Of a stretch of 64,000 nt of DNA, positions 47,634 to 60,800 are shown piece after piece. The notes below the pieces were generated by a model. The model was not told where the DNA came from. It saw nothing but the letters and a program-made list of their open reading frames with translations, and did no database searches. Every line of letters begins with the position of its first letter. The first letter of the stretch is position 1. This DNA comes from Motacilla alba alba. Its lineage: Eukaryota; Chordata; Aves; Passeriformes; Motacillidae. Position numbers and translations under genes: made by a program. The stretch spans positions 58,899,666-58,963,665 of the forward strand of contig NC_052018.1 of the NCBI RefSeq assembly GCF_015832195.1, written 5' to 3'.

Positions 47634-50600
47634 GTAGGTTATTTTTTCTTATTCATGTGAAGAGAAAAAAAATTCCGCTGACATTTTCCTGCAGGGTTTA
47701 TTTTTCCAGACGTATGTTTTTGGTTCTCTGTGCCTCTGTACTTCCATTTTCCAGCTCCAGATACTACTGGCACCTGTTCGCGTTGAGCACACACCCACTG
47801 CTCTGACTGCATGTAGGGCTTTTTTGTCTTTCCCTATTTGCAGACAGAAGCAAGGAAGAATAAAGGGTGTGAGAAATAATGGAGATCCAGGCTGTCTTTG
47901 CCTGTATGGGTTATCATAGAAGTCAGACCTAAAAACTCCTGCTTACTAAGAAGCAGTGCTCAACCTCCCCTGGCACAGCCACTTTGCTGTACTCATGCCC
48001 CAGCAGGTCTTTCCTCCACTGGAAGGCAGATATTTTGTTCTTCCAGTTCTGAAGTCTAATTCAAATTTTTACTAAGCTGCATAAGAATTGTGTAAGGTTG
48101 CCAAGGAGGCAAGTAAAGAGAAGAACAAAATACTAAGTCACATTCAGACTCCAAAAGATTCTGATATCTGTTTGAAACTGCTGGACGTACCACATTGATG
48201 ATAATGAATAGCAAGAAAAAAAGGCCCAGGAGAGAAAAAAAATTATAACCCTTTCATTTGGCCTAGACAAAAATGTACCGAAAAAGCCTTTTTCTTTTCA
48301 GTCCTGAGGGAATAAAGTCACCAAAAATATCAGGTCATGATGGTAAAACGCAAAACCGAGTCTTGTATCAGAGAGATTACGTAAGCATGAAATTTCACCA
48401 TCAAATACAAAATTGGATGTGGCAGAGCTGTAGTACTACTTTGTGTTGAAGTATAGGCTATACCTCTTGGACTGAAAATATTTTGCACACATGCAGAGAA
48501 CCATCTCTTGCTTGAAAGTATTTTTCAAACACCTGATGCAATTATGTACCACCTTATAACCAAAGACCCTTCAGTGCTTCCACAAGTTACTATTGCTTTC
48601 TTTTTCAGAGGCGAAGAATGAGTTATTGTGTCAAATTCAAGGCACACCAAGAAATTAGGAGCAGAAAAAAGCTCCAGTCCCTTTCTCCTAAGAAGCAGAC
48701 AACATCACCTGAATCTGTATGCAGTGGCAGTGACATTGACAAAGGCACATATCCTGTTCTGAACTGTAGTAGATAAAAAGAAGACAGCACAATAACAAGT
48801 TGTTCACTTTTACAACAGCTGCACTATTTTTCTTTTCTGAGAAATCCTTGTTCTTTCCCCGTATCTGGAATATTAGTCCGCTCACTCGGAAGAAACTCTG
48901 AATTTCAGGAATAGACAAAAAATAACTCTGTGAGAAGGACTACTAACCTTACCAATGAAAAATTATCCCCAAAAGAAAGTTGAAACACTGGTTCAGTGGT
49001 GCCTTCAAATGAGTAGATTTTGTAGTGTTCACTCTGTTTTCATAAGGCTGACCTGTGGATCTTTAATTGTTAAGAAAAAGGCGAAGTAAAAGGAGAAAAT
49101 ACTGAAGTTATAAGAAAAAAAGTAGTTAGTATGATTTGAAGGTGAGTTATCAATACAAGAGCGCTCCACTGGATTAATACTCATTCTCAATTGACACACA
49201 TAATAAACTAATTCTAACCACATCAAGGGTAATTTTATCAAAGCCCTGTTCTTCTGCTACATAAAATTTGTCATCTGTTTCTCTAATAAGAAGTTATTTA
49301 CGCCTTGCATATTCATTGGGAAATGGGAACAGTGTGATCTGGATGAATTAGTAGTTCTCAGCTCCACCTCAGGGAAGTAGCCTCCCTACAGTGTACTGCT
49401 TTTTGTGGAGAAAGATACACTTGCGCATGTGGGCTGCAGAGGGGTCACAGAGGATTTCCAGAGTATATTATGAAGCAAAACCAGTCTTTAAAGTAGTTAG
49501 AGGCTTAGACTCCATCTTTCCTACTTAGGAGAGTAAAGCACAGTCTAGTGGACATTGTGGAGAGAAATACAGTTTTTATTAGAATGATTTTATTAAAGAC
49601 ATTATGTCTCATTTAGAAACATCTGCAATTATTTCTTTTAGTTATTGTTTCCATATGTATAAAAAAAACCTATGGACTTTCAGATAGATTGGCATTTTGG
49701 GGCTTGCAAAAACATCAACAGAGGAGCAAGCATGGCCTCCCTGAATCAGATGGCACCACGCTGCTTGGGAGCCATCAGCACTGCCCATCCCCAGTGGGCA
49801 GACTGGGACCACACATTCCTTTCGAAGGTACAAAACCTTTTAATCTCTCCCTGAGCCCTCATAAGATTTAAGTAGCTGCAGATAAGCTTTCCTAGCCTTT
49901 ATAAGTGGACACTGTGAGGGTCCTGAGGACATTCCCTCTCCTGCACAGGCTTTCACTGCCTGGGCTTGAGGCTAGCTTTGATGATGAAGCTGTCAGGCCA
50001 TGTCAGGAAATGCATGTCCTGCCTTTGCTCAGGAGCTACTTTTAAACTGAGCTTTCAGTCCTGACATACAATATACTTTAAATCCACTCCATGTCTTTTG
50101 CAAAGTATTGTTCCTCTCTCTTCCTGGATGCCTCACAGTTGCTATGGAGACACTTTAATTTTAAAGCACTAGTACGTTGTTTAGGAAAACCACAGATGCA
50201 TTAGTTCTATTTCTCTATTTCATACATAGAGCTATGAGAGCATTACTGCACTCTTAGATGGACAACCATTATGATTCTTGCCGTCATTGAATGCCTTCTC
50301 TTATCTGTAATCTGGGCTTGCTGAGTTTCTATGTGAATAACACTTGCAAGGAGAGGATAGACAGAAAATATGTGTTCAGGGTAAGTGTAAGGAATTTGGG
50401 AATGTGCTGTCACTTCAGTAGATTATAAGTTCAACAGAAAAATGCATTGCTTCCCAAGTGAATGAAAGAGATTATGTTCTTCAAGTGCTTCTGAACTTTT
50501 GCTGGTGAGGAATTGTGCTTAGGGATTAGAGAAATTGTAAGACTGAGCTTGAGCTGTCCTGAGTTACCCTGTGTTTAAGAGCATAGTTATAAACCCTGTA

Positions 50601-53600
50601 ACTTTGAATACTGCAGTAGATTCCTTGCTGTCTGCTCTAGGAGGGAACCATAGTAAGTTCTACTTTGTTGGAGTAGACATAAGACTTAGGATGCATTGCT
50701 TCCATACAGGAAACCTCTTCCAAAAATCTTTGTAAAGAAAAAATTATGATAAATGGAAGGATAAGAAAGATTAGCCTGAGTTCAGATTTGACTTTCATGT
50801 ATTGGCAAATGTAAGTGTCATGCACATGGATACAGCAGGGAGTGAAAGCCACTTTCAGGTTCATAGTATATCCAGACTTCTTCCAGAAATTTTCCATTGA
50901 AATAAGAAAAACAGACAACAGGACTAGCAAGAGCATTATAGCTCTGTGAAAGAACACTAGTATTTTGTTTAATTCTGTGTTTCATTATAACCAAGCTTAT
51001 TGTATATATATACTATATACAGAAAGTGCTGATATAAAGAAATGAAACGGAAAACTATTCTTTTGCCAAACACTTTCCTCCCAGAACACTAGATTATTCT
51101 ACTAAATAAAATGGCTGCAGGCAGTTCTTCCAGAAGGCAGGGTTTAGCCATTTTACTCCATGGTGAAGCCCAGATCTGTATCACTCACAGCAAACCTGGT
51201 GTATGAGCTGCAGGGTGCAATTAGACATATCGCCTTTTCTGTTCAAATAATTGAAACAGTTGTTTTTATCAGAACAGAAAACAACTGGACAAAGGCAGCT
51301 CCTAAGGCTGAGTAATGGGCACTGTGAGGCAATAAAACATCTATTAAAAACCCAGAAGTTTCTGCAATGATTCTCAGTTTTCCAACTGTTAGTGGGGAGG
51401 TAAGCGAAAAAGAGCTAAAATTAGGTAAAAGGGAATTGATAGCTTAAACTTCATGACTCTAAATGAAAGCAATTTGAGCTGGTGGCAAAGTGATCAGCAG
51501 TACTTGTTTTTGTGGTCATCAGGTAATTATGAAGATGAAGAGTTGTAGGCAAATGCCACTGCATAGAAGTTGTGTTTTGGATAACTACATCTGAAAGGAG
51601 ATTAAGACTTTTTGATAGAAAGCAATTTATCTAGAGGTGCTGTTACAGCACCCACTTCAAATACCAGCATCTTTCTTCAGGAGGAGAAGTGATAATACAC
51701 TTCTTTGTTAGCTGGGTGAACCAGATGAGAGGAGTTTGCAAGAGAAAATGGAGGAAATTAGGTAGGAACTCACCATTTGCTCTCTTGCTAGACTTGTGGG
51801 AAACAAGTGCCACAGTGTGACATCTCCCTTGAAACTGGCTGGATTTTTAAAAGCCGTGGGATTTACCTCACTCCTTTTGAGGTCCAGTGTGGTTGTTCTA
51901 TGCAGAGACCCCTCCTGTGAAAGGAGGTGTCTCAAGGCCTTTCTGAGAGGGGCTGCACAGTGATGGCTTGCACAGCACCCAGAGCTAACATGTGCAATCA
52001 CACTGGGGAGCTCATTAGCTCTGTCTTCGCACCTTGATGGCAACAGGCATGAGCTGGTGTGGAGCCAGCACACACCTAACTGCTGGACACAAGACAGGTT
52101 CCTGCAGGGATGAGAAGGAAAATCCCACACTGAGGTAAGAGCAGGCTCAGAGCAAACGGTGGGGGGGATGGAGAGGTGAGGTCTTCCTCTCCCCCGTATT
52201 TTAACAGGAAGCACAGCAGAAGGGGGTGCTGTGTGGTTGCATTAGGCAAGGTGCACCCTCACATAGCACTGCTCCTGTGGCATGTCTGCTTTCTCTTGAT
52301 GGCTCTGTCAGCCAGATCCAACATATGAACTGAAGGAGCTGGAAAAAAGCTGCATCCACTGCTGATGGTGTGGTGGAGAAACTGCAGCTAATGGGAAGGT
52401 GGAGACCAAGCTATCCCCTCTGTTATCACTCTCCAACCCATCGAAATCTGTGGGTGCCTTGGGCTGTGTCCTGCAGCCTATATTTCTGTGAGAACTTGAG
52501 TGCTCATTAATAACACATTTGAAATAAGTGGCTTAAGAACTGCTCTAGTAAAATGTACTCTGCAGGGAAAACTCTGCCAGCTCTGCTGTGCACTTTGATT
52601 ACCCATTTTTAATTGTCATGCATGCTTTATCATGCTGCAGGTCTTTATCCCAAGAGGTGTGGGCAGTTCTGGAGATGTGAACTAAATTTTATATAATTAA
52701 GACAACATTTTTTTCTGCTAACCATGAAGAGACATTATGTAATTGTGAAGGTTCTTATTAAAATACAGTGGATCAGCTCCAAAACAAAATAATTGCTTTG
52801 GGCTTTTCTGTTTTGTTTTTCCCTGCCTTGTATATAACTGGACAACATTACTTTAGAACATTGTTTATGCTAAGTCTATTTGGTTCTCTTATTCAAGGGG
52901 TGCAAATTGATTCTGTCAAATAAAATTACCTTATTTTGCCATAGCTGAAAGTATCTTGCCTGTGAATTGCTTTGATTTGTATTCTTGAGGCTTGTGATTT
53001 GATGTAAATGACCAGAAAAAACTATTCTAGGCCAACATGAAATAGGAGATCTGTTCTTTTTGGGGCTGGATTGAAGTTATAAAATCTTTTCAGAATTAAG
53101 ATGGTCTTTTTGTATTGCTCTTTTTCACAAAGGTTTGTCCATTGATTTTCTTGTTCTAGTCTAATGGAAAACCAAGGGGAAATATGAAATGTCAGTTCTT
53201 TTAAAGGCTGTTGTTACTGACTCTGACCACTGCCACATGTATCCCAAAACTTAGAAATTTCCCTAGTTCTATTCCAGAACACCTTGAAGAAGTTGCGACT
53301 GTTACAGCGGACAACTTCCTGCCCAAAATTATAATTAATGGAGAAACCAAATCAGCCAGCAAGGCTGGAGTTTATGTTGTGGAGCTGTGTCATTCTCATT
53401 TTAATGACATTAACAATCAGACAAAATATTATCTATCATGAGGTCTTGAATGTTTTTCTCGGATTTTGAACTTACAAAGTGCAATAGCACAGGGTTGTTA
53501 GCACAAATCAGACTTCTTAACTGAATTCTTGTGTTCTTTAGAATAATTTAATTTGTGTGGGGTTTGTTTGCAGATGTAAATGAGATCTAAATACTGAAAT

Positions 53601-54070
53601 ACAAAGAGCTTGCATGAAAACCATAGCAGCAGGGAACTTCCTAAGTGTAAGTTTTCATTCATGTTACTGTATGAGTAGGGCTGCTATCTCAGCTCTCACA
53701 CAGCAGCCTCTTATGCAAACCATTCATCATTTTCTATATTCCTGTAACCATGCATTCTTCATTTTTATTGTAATGTAACACAAAAACCATGGCATCTCAG
53801 AATGACCCTTAAACGCTGGTCTGTGAAACTCCTAAGCCTGTACTTGTTTTGTTTGAAAGCAGGCATGCTGCTCAGTTTCAAACAAAAAAATGGCAGTGTT
53901 TTCTTGATTTATGGTGACATTTTGACAGGTTTGATTTATTTAGAAGAAAACTGTGCCAAAGAGGAGTGCAGAATTAAGAGAAGACACTGTCACTGTATAC
54001 GAGCAAAGGACATTTTCATTCTCCTCTCTGATCTCTCTTGTTGGAGGGGAGAAGGGTTCAGCCTTGACCC
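47634..54070. other. Unique sequence, no gene supported
   Basis: A GC-richer segment at about 51700-52500 carries a 168-residue minus-strand frame (51708-52214) with no domain I know and low-quality composition (serine, histidine, cysteine rich). Otherwise short unsupported frames. No LINE or LTR is recognised until the LTR at 54071. Confidence 0.4.
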
Positions 54071-54648
54071 TGTGTACTGGATCCAGTTGGGATAGAGTTT
54101 GTTTTCTTCTTAGTAGGGTGGTACAGTGCTCTGTTTTGGATTCAATATGAGATAATATTGATGACACATACTGATGTTTTGGTTGCTGCTCAGTAGTGCT
54201 TACCCCAAGTTGAGGATTTTTCTGTTTCCCTTGCTCTTCCAGTGAGCAGGTACACAAGAAGCTGGGACAGAGCATGGCTGGGACAGCTGACCTGAACCAC
54301 CCAAAGGGATATTCCATACCACAGAATGTCACATCATGCATAAAAACTGGCAGCAGTTATTCAGAACAGGGTCTGATCATGGCTCAGGGACTGGGTTGGT
54401 GTCTGTCAGTGTATGATGAGCAATGGTGTTGTGCATTACTTGCTATTCCTGTGTTTTCTCCCTGTTTGTCCTACTCTCCTTTTCATATTATTATTTTACA
54501 GGTTTTTTTTCTTCAATTATTACACTGTTCTTCTCTGACCCCATGAGTTTATTCGGGTTTTCCTCCTGATTCTGTCCCCTGTAACATCTGAGGTAGGGAA
54601 TGAGTGGCCGCATAGAGCTTAGTTGCCAGCTGGTTTTAAAGCATGACA
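54071..54648 (+). mobile_element. Solo LTR, songbird ERVL-like family (copy 3)
   Basis: A plus-strand LTR of the family at 299-872. Blocks in order: TGTGTACTGG start with TTGGGATAGAG; TTGCTGCTCAGTAGTGCTTA; AAAGGGATATTCCATACCA; a TATA-like GCATAAAAA at about 54338; a decayed polyadenylation region (CAATTATTACACTG, about 54515-54530); and the terminal GCTGGTTTTAAAGCATGACA ending in CA at 54648. It is more diverged from the family consensus I remember than copy 1, and I cannot identify a target duplication. No internal retroviral genes adjoin it. Open frames inside it (54274-54546 and 54600-54962) are not genes. Confidence 0.85.
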
Positions 54649-56076
54649 TATTGGCAATGAAATGCCATGGACTCTCCTTGGAAAACTTTCTTCTAAGGGC
54701 AGGGGAAAGATCTTTAGAAACAATATCAAGCTGTCCCCAAAAAGTCTGCCTGTCTGCAGTAGATTCAGGGCTTTTGGCATCCTCAGACGATTTTAGCAGG
54801 CACAAATTTTCCTTTGTTTATTTCCCTGGACACTGTATGTCTTGGCTAAGAGCACTGCAGAAAAATATACATTTCATTCTAATGTTTTTACTGTTTAACC
54901 TCCTACCTTCTATCCAACTACTTGAACTTCATCATTTAGACATCAACAAGTCTGCTACATAAAGCAGAAGAATACTTCCCGGAAAAGCTCAGTACACATA
55001 CCATCTTTCACCTGTCTTTTAGAGCAGGCTACATGAGCTTGCAAAGGTGAGCCCAAGTTGTATAATTACCTAACAGTGGCCAGAGGAAAGAGAATTTTTT
55101 GTTTCTTGGATTTGTCAAATATAATGCAGTACTGCACAGAAGCTTTATCCAGTTCTTTTCCACTTGAACGATTTCCTTCTTCAACTTGCGCTGAAAATAA
55201 ACAGATTAAGAAAGAAAACAGCTTTGCTTGGACATCTTAAATGATGAATGGCTATTCTATACCATGCAGATGGTTGCTGGGGGATGCTGATTTGGGATGA
55301 AAATGAGTGCAATCCCTAGAATCAGTGTAATTTTTCCTCTATCTCTCCAGTGATAGGCATCAGCCCCTGTGGAGCCAGCCTCACCCTGCTGCCACCACCA
55401 GTTCCCCTCCTGTTTTCTCCAGAACATGGAGAACTCTTCTCTTAATTTGCATAGGTCCCTGGGTAGCAGGTGAGAAACTGAGGAAATAGAGGTACATAAT
55501 CCTATTTCTTGACTGTGGTTCTTTTGGAAAATTTTCTAGCACTGAAGTTGGTTCCTGCTGCAGAGGGTCCCCAAGGGTTTCATCTTAGTCTGGAGAAAGA
55601 CTATATTCTGCTGATCTTCCTAGCATACTTTTCAACTTATTACTAGAATCTTAATAAAGGGTCTTGCAGCATTTGAGTTAATTAATTCGTCTCTTGGTTC
55701 TCAGTCACAAAGGTCAGAATGTCCTAAGAGAAGGAATCCTTGCAGAGGATATAACTGACTATTGTGTACAAAAAATGCTGACTTTAATGAAGCAGAGATC
55801 AAAATCATATAAGGAGAGGCAGATAATGAAGGAAAAAACCAAGATATGACATTTTAATAATCAACCATTTGAGGCTACAAGTGAAAGAATAAATGCATGT
55901 ATTTTGATGTATTTAGGCAATTCTTCAGTATGTTTTACCAGATATATGTAAAGACATTCCATGCAAAACATGCCTTAACAAGTCTCTTGATACACTAACT
56001 TCATATAATAACTATAAAAAATATTATTTGAAGCAAATTGTGATGGTAAAAATTATAATTTAAAATTTCTATGTGT
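54649..56076. other. AT-rich unique sequence
   Basis: No gene or transposon recognised. Confidence 0.5.
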
Positions 56077-56097
56077 TACACACACACACATATATAA
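56077..56097. repeat. Short (AC)n-(AT)n microsatellite
   Basis: About six AC units followed by TATATA. Short and probably stable. Confidence 0.8.
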
Positions 56098-56558
56098 GCA
56101 CATAAAACAGCATACTTTACTTTTGAAGATATTAGGCTATCAGTGCAACTGGTGATTCACAACAGAAATTAAATTGCCCTTTTTTTGTTTTTTTCCTCTT
56201 AGCAACCAGTTTGAGAGAACTTTAATCTCCTGTATGCACAAGAGAACACTTAAAGCTTTGAAATTTATGGCTTGAGATATTGCATTAAAAAAAAAAAGGT
56301 GAAACATTTTAAAAGATAGTTCATTATTTTGTGAAAGGCTCTAGGATGTTGTGGTCTGTGTCAAGGTGTGTCAACTTTCAAGATATGTAAAAGAAACTTA
56401 ACAAAGGAAAAAGACATGGGCTCGTGTTGTTTTTTCCATGTCATGACCTGAATATGCCAAAATATTGTCCCTATTTCTTAACAATTCAGCCTGTTCAGGA
56501 AGATTTTGGAAGCTTGGGGAGGTTGTAGAGTTACAACATAGTAATGAATTTTAGTTTT
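56098..56558. other. AT-rich unique sequence
   Basis: An A run lies at about 56287-56298. The sequence leads into the approximate 5' end of CR1 copy D. Confidence 0.5.
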
Positions 56559-57830
56559 CTGAGGGAGGCAGTTTTACTGCCTACAAACCAGTCAGCCTCA
56601 CCTCTGTGCCTGTAAGGTCATGCAACAGATCCTCTTTGAAGATATGTCAAGGCATGTGGATGACATGGAGGTGATTAAAGACAGCCAGAATGCCTGTACA
56701 AAGAGGAAAATCATGCCTGGCTAATCTGGGGATTTATAGTAGAATGTTTGGGTTGGTGGATAAAGGAAGAGAAACTGGTGTCCTCTGCTGTGACTTCTTT
56801 AAGGATTTTGCTACTGTTCCACAGAAAATCTTTGTTGCTAAATTGGAGGGATATGGATTTAATGGGTGTAGTATTGGATGGATTAGGAATTGGATGAATA
56901 GCAGCATCCAAAGAGTTGTACTCAATGGCTCAGTGTCCAAAGGATATCAGTAGCAAGTGGTGTCCCTCAGGGAGAGGACTTACCGTATGGCACTTTCCAC
57001 ATGGAAGTGATTTGATATCTTTAATAATGAGATACGCAGTGAGATTGAGTATACCGTCATCAAGTTTAGAGAACACCAAGCCATCCCATGAGAGAAGGAA
57101 TGCCATCCAGAGGCACCCTGACAGGCTTGAGGAGTGGGTCAGTGGGAATCACTTGAAGTACAATGATTGGTGAAATCAACAGGATCGGTAGAGACTGGTT
57201 AATGACTGCATAGAAAGGCTTGAGGATATCAATGAATGAAAATTTGAACACGACCTGGCAATGTGTGCTGGCAGCCCAGAAAAACAATTGTATCCTAAGC
57301 TATATAAAAAGAACTGTAGCCAGCATTTAAAAATATACAATTCTTCTCTACTGTGCTCAGGCAAAACCCCAGCTGGAGTACTGCATCCAGATCTGAGGTC
57401 CCAAGCACAAGAAAGCCATGGTCCCTTTGGAATGAATCCAGAGGAGAGGCAGGAAAATCATGAGAGGGTATCAGAGAGATCATATTGAGAACTTTGAATA
57501 CTTAATTTATAAAACAGATGGATTATAAAACAGATGGAGGGTGACTTTACCAGGCCCTGTAAGAGGACAAGGGGTAATGGCTTTAAGCCAAAGGAGGGTA
57601 GATTTAGGCTGAAAATAGGAAAAAAAATTTCCTTACTATGAGGGTGGTGAGGGACTGGAACGGGCTGCCTAGAGAAGTTGTGGATCCCCCATTTTTGGAG
57701 GTGTTCAAGGCCAGGCTGGACAGAGTTTAAAGAAAACAGGTCTGGTGAAGGATGTCCCTGCCTATGCAGAAACTGGAACTACAAGGTCTTCAAAGGTCCT
57801 TTCCAACACAAATCATTCTATGATTCTGTG
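56559..57830 (+). mobile_element. CR1 LINE, 5'-truncated (copy D)
   Basis: Begins in the fingers of the reverse transcriptase (CCAGTCAGCCTCACCTCTGT, which encodes PVSLTS in intact elements). A frame at 56690-56953 reads GKSCLANL, then a C-C-D-F-F-K-D-F box corresponding to the YLDFSKAFD motif, and IGWIRNWMN. The FADD region (about 57057-57070) is decayed to FRE, so the active site is lost. The C-terminal part (GCTGCCTAGAGAAGTTGTGG, GGTGTTCAAGGCCAGGCTGG) and the terminus CATTCTATGATTCTGTG end at 57830. It is more diverged from copies A-C than they are internally, with many stops, so probably older. Confidence 0.95.
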
Positions 57831-60800
57831 GAAATGGTTTCACTTGGTTTAATACTTATAAAAATACTGGGATGGAGACTCATTGACATAATTTGTTATC
57901 AACAATCTTGTCCCATACATCAAGGGATGACGACAGAGTTTGACCACACTTCAAAGTCCTGATTAAAAAAGCCAGGTGACAACATGCCTAGTATTTTTCA
58001 CACATTTAAAAACAATATATCATCAAGTAGAAGCAAAATATCAAATCAGTTCCTTCAAAAACTTCAGTGAGTAATTAAGATAGGTAGTGTACTTTTTCTA
58101 CGTGATTCTTTGTAAACTTGCTGTGTGGTGATTACTTTCTGCTTATTCTCCTAGCTTCAAGAAAACATCAGCTCCATCAGATTTGATTTACTTACAAATG
58201 CAGCTCATGAATTTTCAGTCAGTACTTCATGGTTCTTCTGAGATATGCAACATTTCAGAACTACAAAGGAACTAAAAGTTTTAAACTTTAAAAGGACACA
58301 GATTCACATTATTTATTTGTCTTTTCTTGTACTTTGAAGAAAGAAACTTTTGTGCAAGTATAGTATTTTTCAGATTAGCACTCATATGTCTTCTATACTT
58401 TCAGGCAACTGAAACACTTTAAGTAATTCAGCATTCATCTGGTGTTCAAGATTCAAAAGGAGCAGTTACACTTCTGCAAACTGCAGCAGATTTTGACTAT
58501 AAATCAATGACTTTTGCCTGCCCATTCTTGCTTTCATTAATATTTCATAAAATTATGAAATTACTGTTGTGCAGTTTCCCATCAAACTTATACAAGGGGT
58601 AAATGTGGTAAATCAGTCAGTGCCTCACAGCTAGAATAAAGAACATGGAGAGAACTCCTGAAACACCAGCAGGCTGTTAGCCATAAAGTGCACAGGGCTC
58701 ATCGAACTCAGAATGTTGCAGAGAAAATCCCTTGGGCATCTTTCATGCCTTCATACTTGTGAATATTGGGATTTATACATAGGTAAACCAAAAATACTGC
58801 TGAAACAGCAGTAACTCTGAAGTTTAATGTCTTTTTTTTTTTTCGCATCCCAATTCTTAGCAGCCTTTCAAAGCCCCATAGTTGAGATTCTCTACACTAA
58901 AGTTTCCTTCTGTGCCAGAAGGAAACTGTGTGCAGACCTTTGAGACTGTAGTTAAAAGAACCAAAACACTAATGATCACCCTGGGCAACAGCAAGCAGAA
59001 CACACATACAAATTAAAAGTTGTTCATAATAGCAAAAACTTTGTCCTTTAGAGAGTACGTGTTGCAGAGAATGAGAAAAAGAATCTTTTTAAGGAGTCTT
59101 CATTACATTTAAATTATTTTTCTTTGGAAAGTAATTTATCTTGTAGGCTTGTTTTCAAGAGTAATATTGCACTGATCTAAGTTGCCATAGTAAGATTTTT
59201 AGTTCATATTTGAAAAAGTTATGCATCTGAAAACCTGTACTGAGCTAACATTTTTTAAAGTGGAAAGATAGATTTGCATGTAAGAAACTCTGATTTTTTC
59301 ACTTTAAAAAAAAAATTATTTACAAAGACTTCTCATTTTAATATTTGTAAATACTAACAGTGGTCATGAATAAGACATGCAGATATTCTGGACTGTATTT
59401 TATAAGAGGCACAGGAAAATGTGCAGTTGTAGGCAGGTCTGACTGTGTTTCAGTTTCTCCATCAAACACTTCAGCTCCTCCTGACTTGAAGCTGTACAGA
59501 ATTTACCTGACCAAACAAGTAATCTGCTCTGACTGTTCCTGAGGCCTGTTCAAAGAGCCTGCTTTGTGATCGTTTGCTATCTTTTAAAAGGAATCTTCCC
59601 AGTTCCGTCCTTCTACCAATTAAAGAGGCTATTTAGCATTAACATTTGGCATAAGAGCTATTGGAGTAAAATATGCACTTGGTGTAGTAACAGAAATTAA
59701 GACGGGATATTTACAAAAAATCCCATTTTAGTTCCTGTAACTATGGTCGAACATTACTATTCTTCAAGATTTCTGAGGTGCATTTCTGATAAATGCTTCA
59801 GATTGTGCAACTTTACAGTAAAAACAAACTCTTAAAATTAAAAATAACAAACAATCTCTTCTATTTTGAAAGTAGATGTAAATTATGTAAGCAAAGATTT
59901 TGTACTTATTGATGCTATTAATATTTCTGCTTATTGAAAACACAACCATATAGATGAGCACTGCTGGACAGTTGTGTGCTTTAAGGCATTCCCTAGTGTT
60001 CAGCAATATTTTCCTAATAAATCTATTTGTACTAAACCACAGGAAACAGGACAGGCCTTGTCAGACATTTACAGATAGAAGAAGGACCAAGAAGTTTTCT
60101 TTCTCAGAATCTCATAGAAAGTCTGTGGTGAAAGTTAGCCATGCACACATCTCTGATATTGTAGAACAGTTCTTTAGCCATAAACTGATATTTTCCCTCT
60201 GTCACCCTCCTACAGACGAACACCTTTTTTATAACCCTTCAAAACAATTTTAAATTTAAAGCCTTTCATGAGAATCATTAATTAGTTTTTTAGATCCACT
60301 GTGGCCCATCTGTGAAGAAAGAGAATTTAAAGGAATTTCACAGTGACAGATTACAGGAATTAATATTATTTCCTAGCACAGTGCCCATTTTTTGTTGCCA
60401 CTCCCTAGGGTTTTCATTGAATTTGAAACCTTGAAGAACAGTCTAAAAACCAGATGAATGAGGGGAAAAAACTCCTCAGCTGGAGATGCAAACATGGTGA
60501 GAACTTAATTGAAATCAATAGAGGATTAAATGGAGGAAAAGATAATAGTAAAAAGAAAATATTTCAGTCTGACAAAAAGCAAGAAATAAATTCAGTCTTT
60601 TGTAATGGAATTAATTCTTGTCCTTATGATAGCTGTGAACTCTGAACCTAAGATGTTTTTTTCTGAGGATTTTTTCTTTGTTGGCTATAGCAGAACTTTC
60701 AAAGTGACATCTTTGGACTTATGAAAATGGATGGGGGTGACTCCATGTGGACTTGCTGTTCAGCTTTGAAGCTTGTTTTCTGTTTTCTTAAGCTTTTGAA

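Noticed and set aside
59440..59525. Possible small exon after TGTGTTTCAG
   Set aside because: The downstream GTAATC donor is weak and the reading frames are short and unlike any protein I know.
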